A stretch of 64,000 nucleotides of DNA, taken from positions 112,870-176,869 of the forward strand of contig JAHYJN010000001.1 in assembly GCA_019428905.1 (NCBI GenBank). Direction: 5' to 3'. This DNA is from Candidatus Brevefilum sp. (GTDB lineage Bacteria > Chloroflexota > Anaerolineae > Anaerolineales > Anaerolineaceae). Under the pieces are notes generated by a model. It worked only from the letters and a program-made list of their open reading frames with translations. It ran no database searches and was not told the origin of the DNA. Made by a program: the position numbers and the translations under genes. This document shows, piece by piece, positions 26,465-34,024 of the stretch (the first letter of the stretch is position 1; every line of letters begins with the position of its first letter).

Positions 26465-27046
26465 ATGGAAATCATTCAACATTTATGGGCCAGTAAAGAC
26501 AAACTAATAACCAAACACAATGCGATCCGATTAGCCTTGATGCTTCTCATGATTGGTTTTGCTGTCATGATCAGCATCAATTACAGCATGGCAGATGTCC
26601 AAGCTTATATCGAAGACAACCCCAGTCAAGCAATCCTCATCAGCCTGATCGTTTATATCTCTTTTGGTCTCACCTTTTTACCATCCATCCCGTTAACCTT
26701 ATTTATCGCAGTTTTGATTGGCCCCCTCCAGGCAGCCATCGTTGCGACCATTGGGAATACAGTTGCGGCACTACTCGAATACCAGGTCGGTAAAACCATT
26801 GGTGACGTGGTTGATTTTGAAGAAATCAAAGCAAAGCTCCCGTTGGGATTAGGAAAACTGCCGATTAATTCCCCTTATTTTTTACTGGCAGCCCGCAGCA
26901 TTCCTGCCGGCACCCGTGGATTCAGCGTGGTATGCGGCGCATATCAGGTACCCCTGCTTTCTTATACATGGACCACATTTACGATGTTCTTTATCAGCTC
27001 GATGATTTTCGCTTATGGCGGATCGTTGGTGACATCGTTTATTTAG
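26465..27046 (+). CDS. VTT-domain (TVP38/TMEM64, DedA-like) membrane protein
   Basis: 193 residues with an N-terminal helix and several more hydrophobic helices. The VTT signature appears as FLPSIPLTLFIAVLIGP followed by VATIGNTVAALLEYQVGK and, later, AARSIPAGTRGFSVVCGAYQVPLLSY. Proteins of this family are lipid scramblases or membrane-homeostasis factors. It is monocistronic, and the ribosome-binding site is weak. Downstream, the MscS gene is convergent. Confidence 0.85.
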   Translation: MEIIQHLWASKDKLITKHNAIRLALMLLMIGFAVMISINYSMADVQAYIEDNPSQAILISLIVYISFGLTFLPSIPLTLFIAVLIGPLQAAIVATIGNTVAALLEYQVGKTIGDVVDFEEIKAKLPLGLGKLPINSPYFLLAARSIPAGTRGFSVVCGAYQVPLLSYTWTTFTMFFISSMIFAYGGSLVTSFI

Positions 27047-27172
27047 AATGATCTTGAATACAACATGGGGGTAAGTAAATAATTCTCAGGCACTAAAACA
27101 AAATCATCTCACAAATTTGATCATCCCCCTGATGAAGGTATTCGTATCATACCAACTTGGCAGTCATCTTCA

Positions 27173-28045
27173 TTACTCAAATGACGGACCTACCGGTTCA
27201 CTACGCACAAAGACCTCCCTTTGTGGCGTCACCAGCTCTAAATTGTTGGCTTTGAACTTATCATAAATGGCAAAATTTAGTTTGCTCGTCAGCAACCCTC
27301 GGCGGTGAATCAGGGAATTGCTCCAGGCGCGCAGTTCGAAATGCATGCCGTTTTCACCAAACCAGAACAATCGCACCCCCGGCGCTGGATCTTTCAGCAC
27401 CTCTGGTTCTTCATTGGCTGCTTCTAACAACAATTGCTCAACAAGGTAGGGATCACTGCTCAGCGCAACAGTGACCGGGATGATAAACCGCCGTTTATCA
27501 TCCGTATGGCTCCAGTTGATAATGTTTTCGGTAACAAATTTTTGATTGGGAATGATAATAGAAACATTATCATTGGTCAGGATGGTTGCACTGCGTACAC
27601 CAAGGTGGATGACCTTTCCATGCACGTTACCCACTTCAATTCGATCACCGACTTTGATCGGTCGTTCAAATAAAATGATTAACCCGCTCACGAAATTATT
27701 GACAATATTCTGCAACCCAAAACCAACGCCAATGCCCAGGGTTCCAGCCAAAACGTTGAGGATCGTCAAATCAATCCCCGACATCTGCAAAATGACGATC
27801 AGCCCAACGATTAACAGCATGTACCGAACAATAATTCCCGTGGCTTCACGGTTTCCAATTTCCATACCTGCGCGGGTCAGCAATTTATCAACAATCCAAC
27901 GTTGAATCATTTTTGTCAGGTAAACGAACACAACAATTCCGATAACCAGGAATAATAAAGTCGACAGCGTAACGTTTGTTTCACCGATCTTAACCAATGA
28001 GGTTTGCATAATTTTAGATATTTGGTCCATCAGCTCAGAAAACAT
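27173..28045 (-). CDS. Small-conductance mechanosensitive channel, MscS family
   Basis: 290 residues. Three hydrophobic helices occupy ~1-120; the pore-lining helix is glycine/alanine-rich (LAGTLGIGVGFGLQNIVNNFVSG), followed by the LFERPIKVGDRIEVGNVHGKV beta-domain typical of MscS. It opens under membrane tension to release solutes during osmotic downshock. GAGG lies upstream of the ATG. A C-terminal cytosolic vestibule domain is present. Confidence 0.92.
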   Translation of the reverse strand: MFSELMDQISKIMQTSLVKIGETNVTLSTLLFLVIGIVVFVYLTKMIQRWIVDKLLTRAGMEIGNREATGIIVRYMLLIVGLIVILQMSGIDLTILNVLAGTLGIGVGFGLQNIVNNFVSGLIILFERPIKVGDRIEVGNVHGKVIHLGVRSATILTNDNVSIIIPNQKFVTENIINWSHTDDKRRFIIPVTVALSSDPYLVEQLLLEAANEEPEVLKDPAPGVRLFWFGENGMHFELRAWSNSLIHRRGLLTSKLNFAIYDKFKANNLELVTPQREVFVRSEPVGPSFE

Positions 28046-28262
28046 TTGCTTTTATCCTCGAGATTATGGTGAATTGTAACGGCTCAAGCAGCCATGTTGA
28101 TGCAGGATCTATTGCACGCTGAGTAGTTACGATAATTCTTATTGAAATTTTACCATTATCCATCCGGTTGCCTGATGTGGCGATCCATTGATCATCAAAC
28201 GAGAAAAAAGAGGCTATTCCCACCAGATGGCGAGCTTAAAACCTGGGACGATCTGGAGAAAA

Positions 28263-28286
28263 CAAAAAAGCCCACGAAGGGCTTTT
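28263..28286 (-). terminator. Intrinsic terminator of tRNA-His
   Basis: Read on the minus strand, AAAAGCCC and GGGCTTTT pair around TTCGT and run into TTTTTTG. It sits directly 3' of the tRNA. Confidence 0.85.
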
Positions 28287-28291
28287 AGTTT

Positions 28292-28367
28292 TGGGGTGCC
28301 TGATGGGGGTCGAACCCACGGCCTCCTCATCCACAGTGAGGCGCTCCACCATTGAGCTACAGGCACC
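28292..28367 (-). tRNA. tRNA-His (GTG anticodon), CCA encoded
   Basis: On the minus strand the acceptor GGTGCCTG pairs with CAGGCACC, including the extra 5' G paired to the discriminator C that marks tRNA-His. The D arm has GCTC/GAGC, the anticodon arm CCTCA-CTGTGGA-TGAGG gives GTG, and the T loop is TTCGACC. CCA is genomically encoded. It lies just downstream of hisS, its cognate synthetase gene, on the same strand. Confidence 0.96.
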
Positions 28368-28393
28368 ATATTGACGTCCATGATTTTATCACA

Positions 28394-29671
28394 TCACATC
28401 GGGCTTGGCAAGAATTTTTTGATCTGCTCGATCAAGGACTCTTTCTCTACTGTGATCTGTTCACGGTTCTTAAGATCTTTGACAGTGACCTTTCCTTGAG
28501 TTAGCTCGTCGGGGCCGACCACAATAGCAACGGGGATACCTAACTTATCAGCAAATTTGAACTGCTTTCCAAGCTTATCGACATCGGGATACACCACCAC
28601 CCGCATCCCGGCCGCCCTGATCTCAGCTGCCAACCGCATCGATGCTGGCAGGGTTTCCACATCGAAAACCGTCATGATGACCTGGGGTTGGTCCCCCAAC
28701 CCAGCAGGGATCACACCCGCATCCCGCAGCACGAGTTCGATCACCACATCACCCATGGCAAACCCCACACCGGGTAAAGCATTGCCCCCCACATCGGCCA
28801 CCAGGTTATCATACCGTCCCCCGCCGAGGATCGCCCGGGACTGGGCCCCGATCTCAAATGCCTCAAAAACTGTACCGGTGTAATAATCCAACCCCCTGAT
28901 CACTTTCGGGTTGTACTCAACATAATCTTCAACGCCAAGGGTTTTGATCAAGGCAAAAAATTCAACCAATTCTTCCGATTCACGCCATAGCGCATCGTTT
29001 TTTAGCAGCTCTGACAATCCATCGACCTGGATACCAGTCAACCCGCTATCCTCAGCAAAAGTTCGCCATTCTTTTTCTGATAATTTATCGAGCTTATCAA
29101 CCACCCGAAAAACAGCTGGCCGTAGATCCTTTTCGATTTCCAATTGTGAAAAAGCCTGGTCCATTAAACGCCGGTTATTGACAAAAATACGCACCTGGCC
29201 GGCAGAGAGGCCGACTTCTTTAAAAAAGGTCGCTGCAACGGCAACAATTTCTGCATCTGCCGCCACCGACTCCGTGCCTACCAGGTCGATATTCCATTGA
29301 TAGAACTCCCGGGTACGGCCGCGTTGGGGTTTCTCATAGCGCCAGAATGGCCCAATCGACCACCAACGCAGGGGAAATGCCAGCTCATACTGTTGTTGCG
29401 CAACCATGCGGGCTAAGGTCGGCGTCAACTCTGGGCGCAGGGTTAACAGGTCATCCCCTGGTGAAGAAAATACAAACGCCTGTTCTTTGACCAGCTCCTC
29501 ACCCGATTTAGCGGCATACAAATCGATGAACTCCAGGCACGGACCTTCATATTCCTGGTAACCAAATTGCGTGGACACCGTGCGGATCTTATCAAACATC
29601 CATCGCCGTACAGCCATGTTTTCCGGGTAGAAGTCCCGGGTGCCTTTTACACTGCGGATAATATCAACCAT
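28394..29671 (-). CDS. hisS: Histidyl-tRNA synthetase
   Basis: 425 residues, class II. The N-terminus has VKGTRDFYPE (motif-1 region); motif 2 is RYEKPQRGRTREFYQWN (~residue 112). The histidine-specific loop reads RGLDYYTGTVFEA (~residue 264), and GGGRYDNL and GVGFAMGD complete motif 3. The C-terminal ~95 residues are the anticodon-binding domain. It charges tRNA-His, whose gene is 26 bp downstream on the same strand. Confidence 0.96.
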   Translation of the reverse strand: MVDIIRSVKGTRDFYPENMAVRRWMFDKIRTVSTQFGYQEYEGPCLEFIDLYAAKSGEELVKEQAFVFSSPGDDLLTLRPELTPTLARMVAQQQYELAFPLRWWSIGPFWRYEKPQRGRTREFYQWNIDLVGTESVAADAEIVAVAATFFKEVGLSAGQVRIFVNNRRLMDQAFSQLEIEKDLRPAVFRVVDKLDKLSEKEWRTFAEDSGLTGIQVDGLSELLKNDALWRESEELVEFFALIKTLGVEDYVEYNPKVIRGLDYYTGTVFEAFEIGAQSRAILGGGRYDNLVADVGGNALPGVGFAMGDVVIELVLRDAGVIPAGLGDQPQVIMTVFDVETLPASMRLAAEIRAAGMRVVVYPDVDKLGKQFKFADKLGIPVAIVVGPDELTQGKVTVKDLKNREQITVEKESLIEQIKKFLPSPM

Positions 29672-29876
29672 CAGTTCCTCTTATTTAAATCAAATTAACC
29701 AGTTACCGTGCTTGTAATTGCTCAGACGGCCCTGGTGCTGAAGGCGCCCTTGCGCCCTGAGTAGTTACGCAAGCTCTATTTTACCCCGTCTTCAAAGAAT
29801 GCCCCGGATGAGGTAAAGTTAACCCGGTTTTTAAGATACAATACATTGGAAAAATAAATAGAGGAAAAAGGACACC

Positions 29877-30239
29877 ATGAAATTAACCCAATTGATTAAG
29901 TTGACAAATGGCAAACTGCTCACAAATCAACCTGTTGATTATATCGAAGTCGCTGGTGCCATGGGCGCTGATCTGATGAGCGATGTGCTGGCTTCGATCC
30001 AACCCGATGCAGTTTTATTGACCGGTCTCTGCAATCCCCAGGTGATTCGCACAGCCATTATTGCCGATATTCGCGCGATTGTTTTTGTCCGTGGAAAAAA
30101 CCCGACCAAAGAAGCAATTCAACTAGCTAATGAAGAAGAGATCCCAATGCTCACTACAAAACTCGGCCTGTTTGAAGCTTGCGGCATCCTTTATCAGGCT
30201 GGTCTGCCCAGTTTTGAGAAAGAATCCCACAAAGACTGA
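29877..30239 (+). CDS. DRTGG-domain protein (hydrogenase-locus accessory)
   Basis: 120 residues. The fold is of the DRTGG type (MKLTQLIKLTNGKLL, AGAMGADLMSDVL, IVFVRGKNP). Such proteins occur beside [FeFe]-hydrogenase HydABC genes in clostridia and relatives; their biochemical role is unknown, perhaps ligand sensing. GAGG lies 10-13 nt before the ATG. A second DRTGG protein is encoded at 31266, with a CBS-ATPase between them. This gene opens the hydrogenase accessory block. Confidence 0.82.
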   Translation: MKLTQLIKLTNGKLLTNQPVDYIEVAGAMGADLMSDVLASIQPDAVLLTGLCNPQVIRTAIIADIRAIVFVRGKNPTKEAIQLANEEEIPMLTTKLGLFEACGILYQAGLPSFEKESHKD

Positions 30240-30261
30240 TCTACGTGAGAAATGAGACTTA

Positions 30262-31230
30262 ATGGCGAAAAAACAACCTGTGATTTCAGATGAATACGCA
30301 GAAAACATCACCCGGGTCGAAGAACTGGCTTATGAACTTCGCATCCACGAGGTGATGACGGAGAATGTCTATTGCCTTGACCCAGATATACACATGGAAA
30401 GAGCTTTAGATGTCTTCCAGGAACAGCGCTTTTCTGGTGCACCCGTTACGGAAGCAGGAAAATTAATCGGGATCCTCAGCATTGAAGACCTGATCCGTGC
30501 CTTGCGGAAGAGCGACCTGGAAGCCCCGGTGCGGGATTACATGACCACTTCCCCGGTTACCCTCAAAGAACACGATCCTGTCATCGAAGCTTTAAAAACC
30601 TTTGCCAGGACAAAATTTGGCCGCATGCCGGTGCTGGATGAAGAAGACAATTTAGTAGGGATCATCACCAAAGGGGATATCTCGAATGGCCTGTTGGATG
30701 CTTTACAGCGGGATTATCATGCTGAAGAGCTAATCCGCTATCGTGCCAGCCATTTATTTGAAGATATCGTTTCCTCCCGTACCAGCTTGATCTTACGTTA
30801 CGACATTCGTAAGGGCGATTTTATTCACGGCGGCAATGCCTCGAGCAAAATCAAACGCGCCTTATTGCGCTTAGGCGCTTCACCGCAAATTGCCCGTCGC
30901 TGCGGCATCGCTGTATATGAATCTGAAATGAACCTGATCATCCACACCACCCACGGCGGGACACTGCGAGTTGAAATCGAGCCGCATAAGATCACCATGG
31001 AGGCATATGATGATGGTCCTGGTATTGAGGATGTTGAACTGGCAATGAAAGCCGGGTATTCGACCGCCACCAACGAAGTGCGCGAAATGGGGTTTGGCGC
31101 TGGCATGGGGTTGGTGAATATTAAGCGCTGCGTCGACGAAATGCGCCTGGTCTCAACAAAGGATCGCGGCACAAACTTGTATATGATCATGTATTTAAAC
31201 GATACGGAGCATTCAAAAACAAGTGACTAA
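30262..31230 (+). CDS. CBS-domain pair with anti-sigma-type ATPase domain
   Basis: 322 residues. Residues ~28-150 are two CBS domains (VMTENVYCLDPDIHMERALDV, YMTTSPVTLKEHDPVIEALK), likely adenosyl-nucleotide sensors. Residues ~175-315 resemble a GHKL/SpoIIAB ATPase, with AYDDGPGIED and the G-box FGAGMGLVNIKRCVDEM. Homologues sit in HydABC hydrogenase loci with DRTGG and PHP proteins. It could relay energy status to hydrogenase expression or assembly. No kinase phosphoacceptor domain is seen. Confidence 0.83.
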   Translation: MAKKQPVISDEYAENITRVEELAYELRIHEVMTENVYCLDPDIHMERALDVFQEQRFSGAPVTEAGKLIGILSIEDLIRALRKSDLEAPVRDYMTTSPVTLKEHDPVIEALKTFARTKFGRMPVLDEEDNLVGIITKGDISNGLLDALQRDYHAEELIRYRASHLFEDIVSSRTSLILRYDIRKGDFIHGGNASSKIKRALLRLGASPQIARRCGIAVYESEMNLIIHTTHGGTLRVEIEPHKITMEAYDDGPGIEDVELAMKAGYSTATNEVREMGFGAGMGLVNIKRCVDEMRLVSTKDRGTNLYMIMYLNDTEHSKTSD

Positions 31231-31265
31231 GGAACAAAACTGAAATCACAAGAAATGAGAACACA

Positions 31266-31616
31266 ATGAACTTGAACGAAATCATTCAAAAGTTAAATCT
31301 AAAAGTCCTGACTGAACCGCAAGATTTTTCGTCCACACCTGTTAAAAGCGGTTATTGCTCGGACCTCCTTAGCTGTGTGATGACCGGCGCCGAGCCTGAG
31401 GGCGTTTGGGTTACGTTGATGGCCCACAGCAACATCATCGCAGTGGCCGCCCTGTTGGATTTATCCGCCATCATCATCACGGAAGACGCCCAACCTGACC
31501 CGGACACCATTGAGAAAGCCAATCAAAAAGGGGTCACGCTGCTTTCAACACCGGTGCCAAATTTCACAGCAGTCGGACAGTTGTGGGAGCTTGGGCTGCG
31601 CGCCACACAAGATTGA
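31266..31616 (+). CDS. Second DRTGG-domain protein
   Basis: 116 residues, similar in plan to the protein at 29877 (MNLNEIIQKLNLKVLTEP, YCSDLLSCVMTGAEPEGVWVTL, AIIITEDAQPD). The Ser-Asp-Leu-Leu core corresponds to SDVL in the first copy, so the two appear to be paralogues. It lies between the CBS-ATPase and the PHP-domain gene, the order seen in [FeFe]-hydrogenase loci. Function unknown. Confidence 0.8.
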   Translation: MNLNEIIQKLNLKVLTEPQDFSSTPVKSGYCSDLLSCVMTGAEPEGVWVTLMAHSNIIAVAALLDLSAIIITEDAQPDPDTIEKANQKGVTLLSTPVPNFTAVGQLWELGLRATQD

Positions 31617-31635
31617 CCCACAAGCGAGACGTGCA

Positions 31636-32382
31636 TTGAAAACCTATCGGGCAGAACTGCATATTCACACCGTCCTTTCTCCATGCGGCGATGTGGAGAT
31701 GATCCCGCCTTTAATTGTTGAAACCGCATTAAATCACGGCATAAACCTGATTGCGATCACCGATCACAATGCTGGTGACAACGTCCCAGCAGTGATCAAA
31801 GCAGCCGAAGGGCTGGACTTGGTTGTGCTGCCCGGGATGGAACTCCAAACCCAGGAAGACGTGCATACCCTGTGCCTGTTTGATACCATTGACCAACTCA
31901 ATACGTTTCAATCCCTGGTCGACGCAAACCTCCCAGACATCAAGAATAATGTTGATTACTTCGGCGAACAATTTGTCGTAGACCATTCCGGTGAATTTAT
32001 CCGACGCAAAGAACAACTCCTGATCAATTCTACCCGTTTAAGTTTTGAAAGAGCTTTTCAAGCAGTGACCGATTTAGGTGGTCTGTTCATTCCTGCCCAT
32101 GTCAACCGACAGGTGTTTGGCCTGCTCTATCACCTAGGTTTTGTTCCGCCAGACCTGGCAATCGAAGCCCTTGAGCTTTCTCGTCACATCACACCCGATC
32201 AAGCACGCCTTGAATTTCCCCAAATCCACGGGTATCCGCTGATCCAAAGCGGTGATGTTCATTATTTGGATGACTTTTTAGGCGTCAATCAATTTATAAT
32301 AGAGGAACCGACCATAGCTGAAATAAAAATGGCATTAAAAGGTGAAAAAGGTCGTCAATTTTCAATCCGAACTCGTTTTTGA
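31636..32382 (+). CDS. PHP-domain metal-dependent phosphoesterase
   Basis: About 248 residues from a TTG at 31636. The PHP motifs are AELHIHTVLSPCGD at the N-terminus, IAITDHNAGDN (~residue 43), PGMELQTQEDVH (~70), PAHVNR (~157) and SGDVHYLDD (~215), a full set of metal ligands. The start is uncertain: the frame is open further upstream (an ATG at 31510 overlaps the DRTGG gene out of frame, and an ATT at 31612 overlaps its stop). It is the usual fourth accessory gene in HydABC loci. Substrate unknown. Confidence 0.8.
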   Translation: MKTYRAELHIHTVLSPCGDVEMIPPLIVETALNHGINLIAITDHNAGDNVPAVIKAAEGLDLVVLPGMELQTQEDVHTLCLFDTIDQLNTFQSLVDANLPDIKNNVDYFGEQFVVDHSGEFIRRKEQLLINSTRLSFERAFQAVTDLGGLFIPAHVNRQVFGLLYHLGFVPPDLAIEALELSRHITPDQARLEFPQIHGYPLIQSGDVHYLDDFLGVNQFIIEEPTIAEIKMALKGEKGRQFSIRTRF

Positions 32383-32414
32383 CGATTCTCCACCTTAAAA
32401 ATGACATTTGTGTA

Positions 32415-32443
32415 TTGACCAACCAACAAAGGAGGATTAGACT
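32415..32443 (+). promoter_or_regulatory. Putative promoter of the NAD-linked hydrogenase operon
   Basis: TTGACC (32415-32420), a 17-nt spacer and TAGACT (32438-32443) make a plausible sigma-70 promoter. The predicted start near 32450 falls inside the Rex-like operator. It would drive the structural genes separately from the accessory block. Confidence 0.5.
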
Positions 32444-32446
32444 CAT

Positions 32447-32464
32447 TTGTGGTTTATTTCACAA
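32447..32464. promoter_or_regulatory. Rex-like operator (NADH/NAD+ redox control)
   Basis: TTGTGG-TTTATT-TCACAA matches the 18-bp Rex consensus TTGTGA-N6-TCACAA with a single mismatch. It overlaps the predicted transcription start in front of a NuoE-like gene of an NAD(H)-linked hydrogenase. Rex releases DNA when NADH is high, which would induce H2 production. No rex gene is in the window. Confidence 0.65.
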
Positions 32465-32517
32465 TCGCTAATATTGCACGCAAGAGTTGTGATCAATGAA
32501 TTGGAGAAAGCATATCA

Positions 32518-33033
32518 ATGTTAAAGACACTTGAGAAAATTCCAGCACAAGATCCTCTGAATGACCCTGAACAAAAAGCAATAATTGATCGTATCTTACT
32601 CGAGAACAAAGGCCTGCCTGGTGCCACGATGGTGGTCCTGAATTCATTGCAGGAGGCAATCGGTCACATTTCCCCACCCATGCAAGTTTATGTAGCCGAA
32701 CAGTTGGGCGAACCGGTCAGCCGGATTCATGGTGTTGTCTCATTTTATTCTTTTTTCACAACCACACCCCGCGGAAAACACACCATCAAATTTTGTATGG
32801 GGACAGCGTGCTATGTGAGCGGCATTGAGCAGGTCATTGAAAAAGCAAAGCAGATTTTGGAAATCGAACCAGGTCAAACCACAGAAGACGGTTTGATCAC
32901 GCTGGAATTATGCAGGTGTGTTGGAGCTTGCAGCCAGGCCCCAGTGATTGTTGTCGATGAAGAAGTCGAAGGCCGTGTAAAACCCAATCGGTTCCCCAAA
33001 ACTATTCAGGATATCAAAACCAAGGAAGAATAA
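32518..33033 (+). CDS. NuoE-like [2Fe-2S] subunit (HydC/HoxE-type), copy 1
   Basis: 171 residues with the thioredoxin-like 24-kDa subunit fold. The four cluster ligands are present as CMGTACYVSG and LCRCVGACSQAP. It hands electrons between the NuoF-type flavoprotein and the rest of the hydrogenase. A second, diverged copy is at 35848. GGAG lies upstream of the ATG. It is the first structural gene after the Rex-like operator. Similar NuoE-ATPase-ferredoxin-NuoF runs occur in HydABC hydrogenase loci. Confidence 0.88.
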   Translation: MLKTLEKIPAQDPLNDPEQKAIIDRILLENKGLPGATMVVLNSLQEAIGHISPPMQVYVAEQLGEPVSRIHGVVSFYSFFTTTPRGKHTIKFCMGTACYVSGIEQVIEKAKQILEIEPGQTTEDGLITLELCRCVGACSQAPVIVVDEEVEGRVKPNRFPKTIQDIKTKEE

Positions 33034-33034
33034 A

Positions 33035-33595
33035 TTGCGAGAACTCGCCCTCCATATCCTGGATATTGCTGAAAACAGCATTTCAGCCGGTGCAGACCAG
33101 ATAAAAATCTCGGTTAATGAGGATTTTCTTAATGATCTGCTCACGATTACAGTCGAGGATAATGGGAAAGGCATGGATGCGGAGACCCTTGAAAAGATCA
33201 CCGATCCATTTATCACCTCAAGGACGACTCGTCAAGTCGGCCTTGGAATCCCATTCTTCAAAGCAGCCGCTGAGGCTTGCGATGGTACTTTCCAAATCGA
33301 ATCGGAAGTCGGTGCAGGAACAAAAGTGGCGTCGGTTTTCAAACACAGTCACATTGACCGCATGCCACTTGGAGATATTACTGGCACCTTACAAACATTG
33401 ATCATCGGCACCCCGGAAGTCAACTGGGTCTTTGAATACGTGGTTGATCAAAACTGTTTTGTTTTCGACGACCAACCCATTAAAGAAACCCTGGATGGGG
33501 TTCCCCTTTCCGAACCCGCAGTGATGAAATTCATCCGCGAAATGATCAACGAAGGTATTCAAGATGTCCGGCAGAAGGTATCGAGTACAATTTGA
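33035..33595 (+). CDS. GHKL-type ATP-binding protein in hydrogenase locus
   Basis: 186 residues from a TTG start 1 nt after the NuoE stop. The ATPase N-box (HILDIAENSISAGA), G1 box (VEDNGKGMD) and a G2-like segment (TRQVGLGIPFFKAAAEACDG) are those of histidine-kinase-like ATPases, but there is no dimerisation His or sensor domain. Homologues lie between NuoE- and NuoF-type genes in HydABC loci. A regulatory or assembly role is inferred only from that position. Confidence 0.8.
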   Translation: MRELALHILDIAENSISAGADQIKISVNEDFLNDLLTITVEDNGKGMDAETLEKITDPFITSRTTRQVGLGIPFFKAAAEACDGTFQIESEVGAGTKVASVFKHSHIDRMPLGDITGTLQTLIIGTPEVNWVFEYVVDQNCFVFDDQPIKETLDGVPLSEPAVMKFIREMINEGIQDVRQKVSSTI

Positions 33596-33625
33596 ATTGG
33601 ATCTTAATCTTACAGGAGTAAAACT

Positions 33626-33994
33626 ATGGCAACCGTGAAATCGTTAGATGACCTCAAAAGAATTCGAGAAGAAGCCCTCAAAAAGCAACAAATGAAAGAA
33701 ACTTCCGGTAAAACCGAAGTGATTGTTGGCATGGGCACTGTGGGCATAGCTGCCGGGGCGCGTGAAACACTCAAAACGATCATGGATATGATCGAGAATG
33801 AAAACCTGAGTGACATCATTGTCCGCCAGACGGGCAATATTGGCCTTGACTCATTTGAACCTATCGTCCAGGTTGTACTTCCCGGGGAAGAAAAAGTGAC
33901 CTACGGTAAAGTCAACCCTGAAATGGCCCGACAGATCATTAAAGAACACATTATCGGTGGAAAGATCATTACAGAATATCAGATAATGGGCTAA
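33626..33994 (+). CDS. Thioredoxin-like ferredoxin relative lacking all cysteines
   Basis: 122 residues. The sequence follows the family of small (2Fe-2S) thioredoxin-like ferredoxins seen in hydrogenase loci: VGMGTVGIAAGARETL and RQTGNIGLDSFEPIVQVVLPGEEKVTYG. The family normally has Cys in the first motif (GTCGIAAG) and CxxxC in the second (TGCIGxC). Here these are Val, Asn and Asp, and the protein contains no cysteine at all, so it cannot bind a [2Fe-2S] cluster in the usual way. It may be a structural relic or scaffold. AGGAG precedes the ATG. Confidence 0.82.
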   Translation: MATVKSLDDLKRIREEALKKQQMKETSGKTEVIVGMGTVGIAAGARETLKTIMDMIENENLSDIIVRQTGNIGLDSFEPIVQVVLPGEEKVTYGKVNPEMARQIIKEHIIGGKIITEYQIMG

Positions 33995-34024
33995 CCCATT
34001 TTATTAAACGCTGGAAGGTAATTT

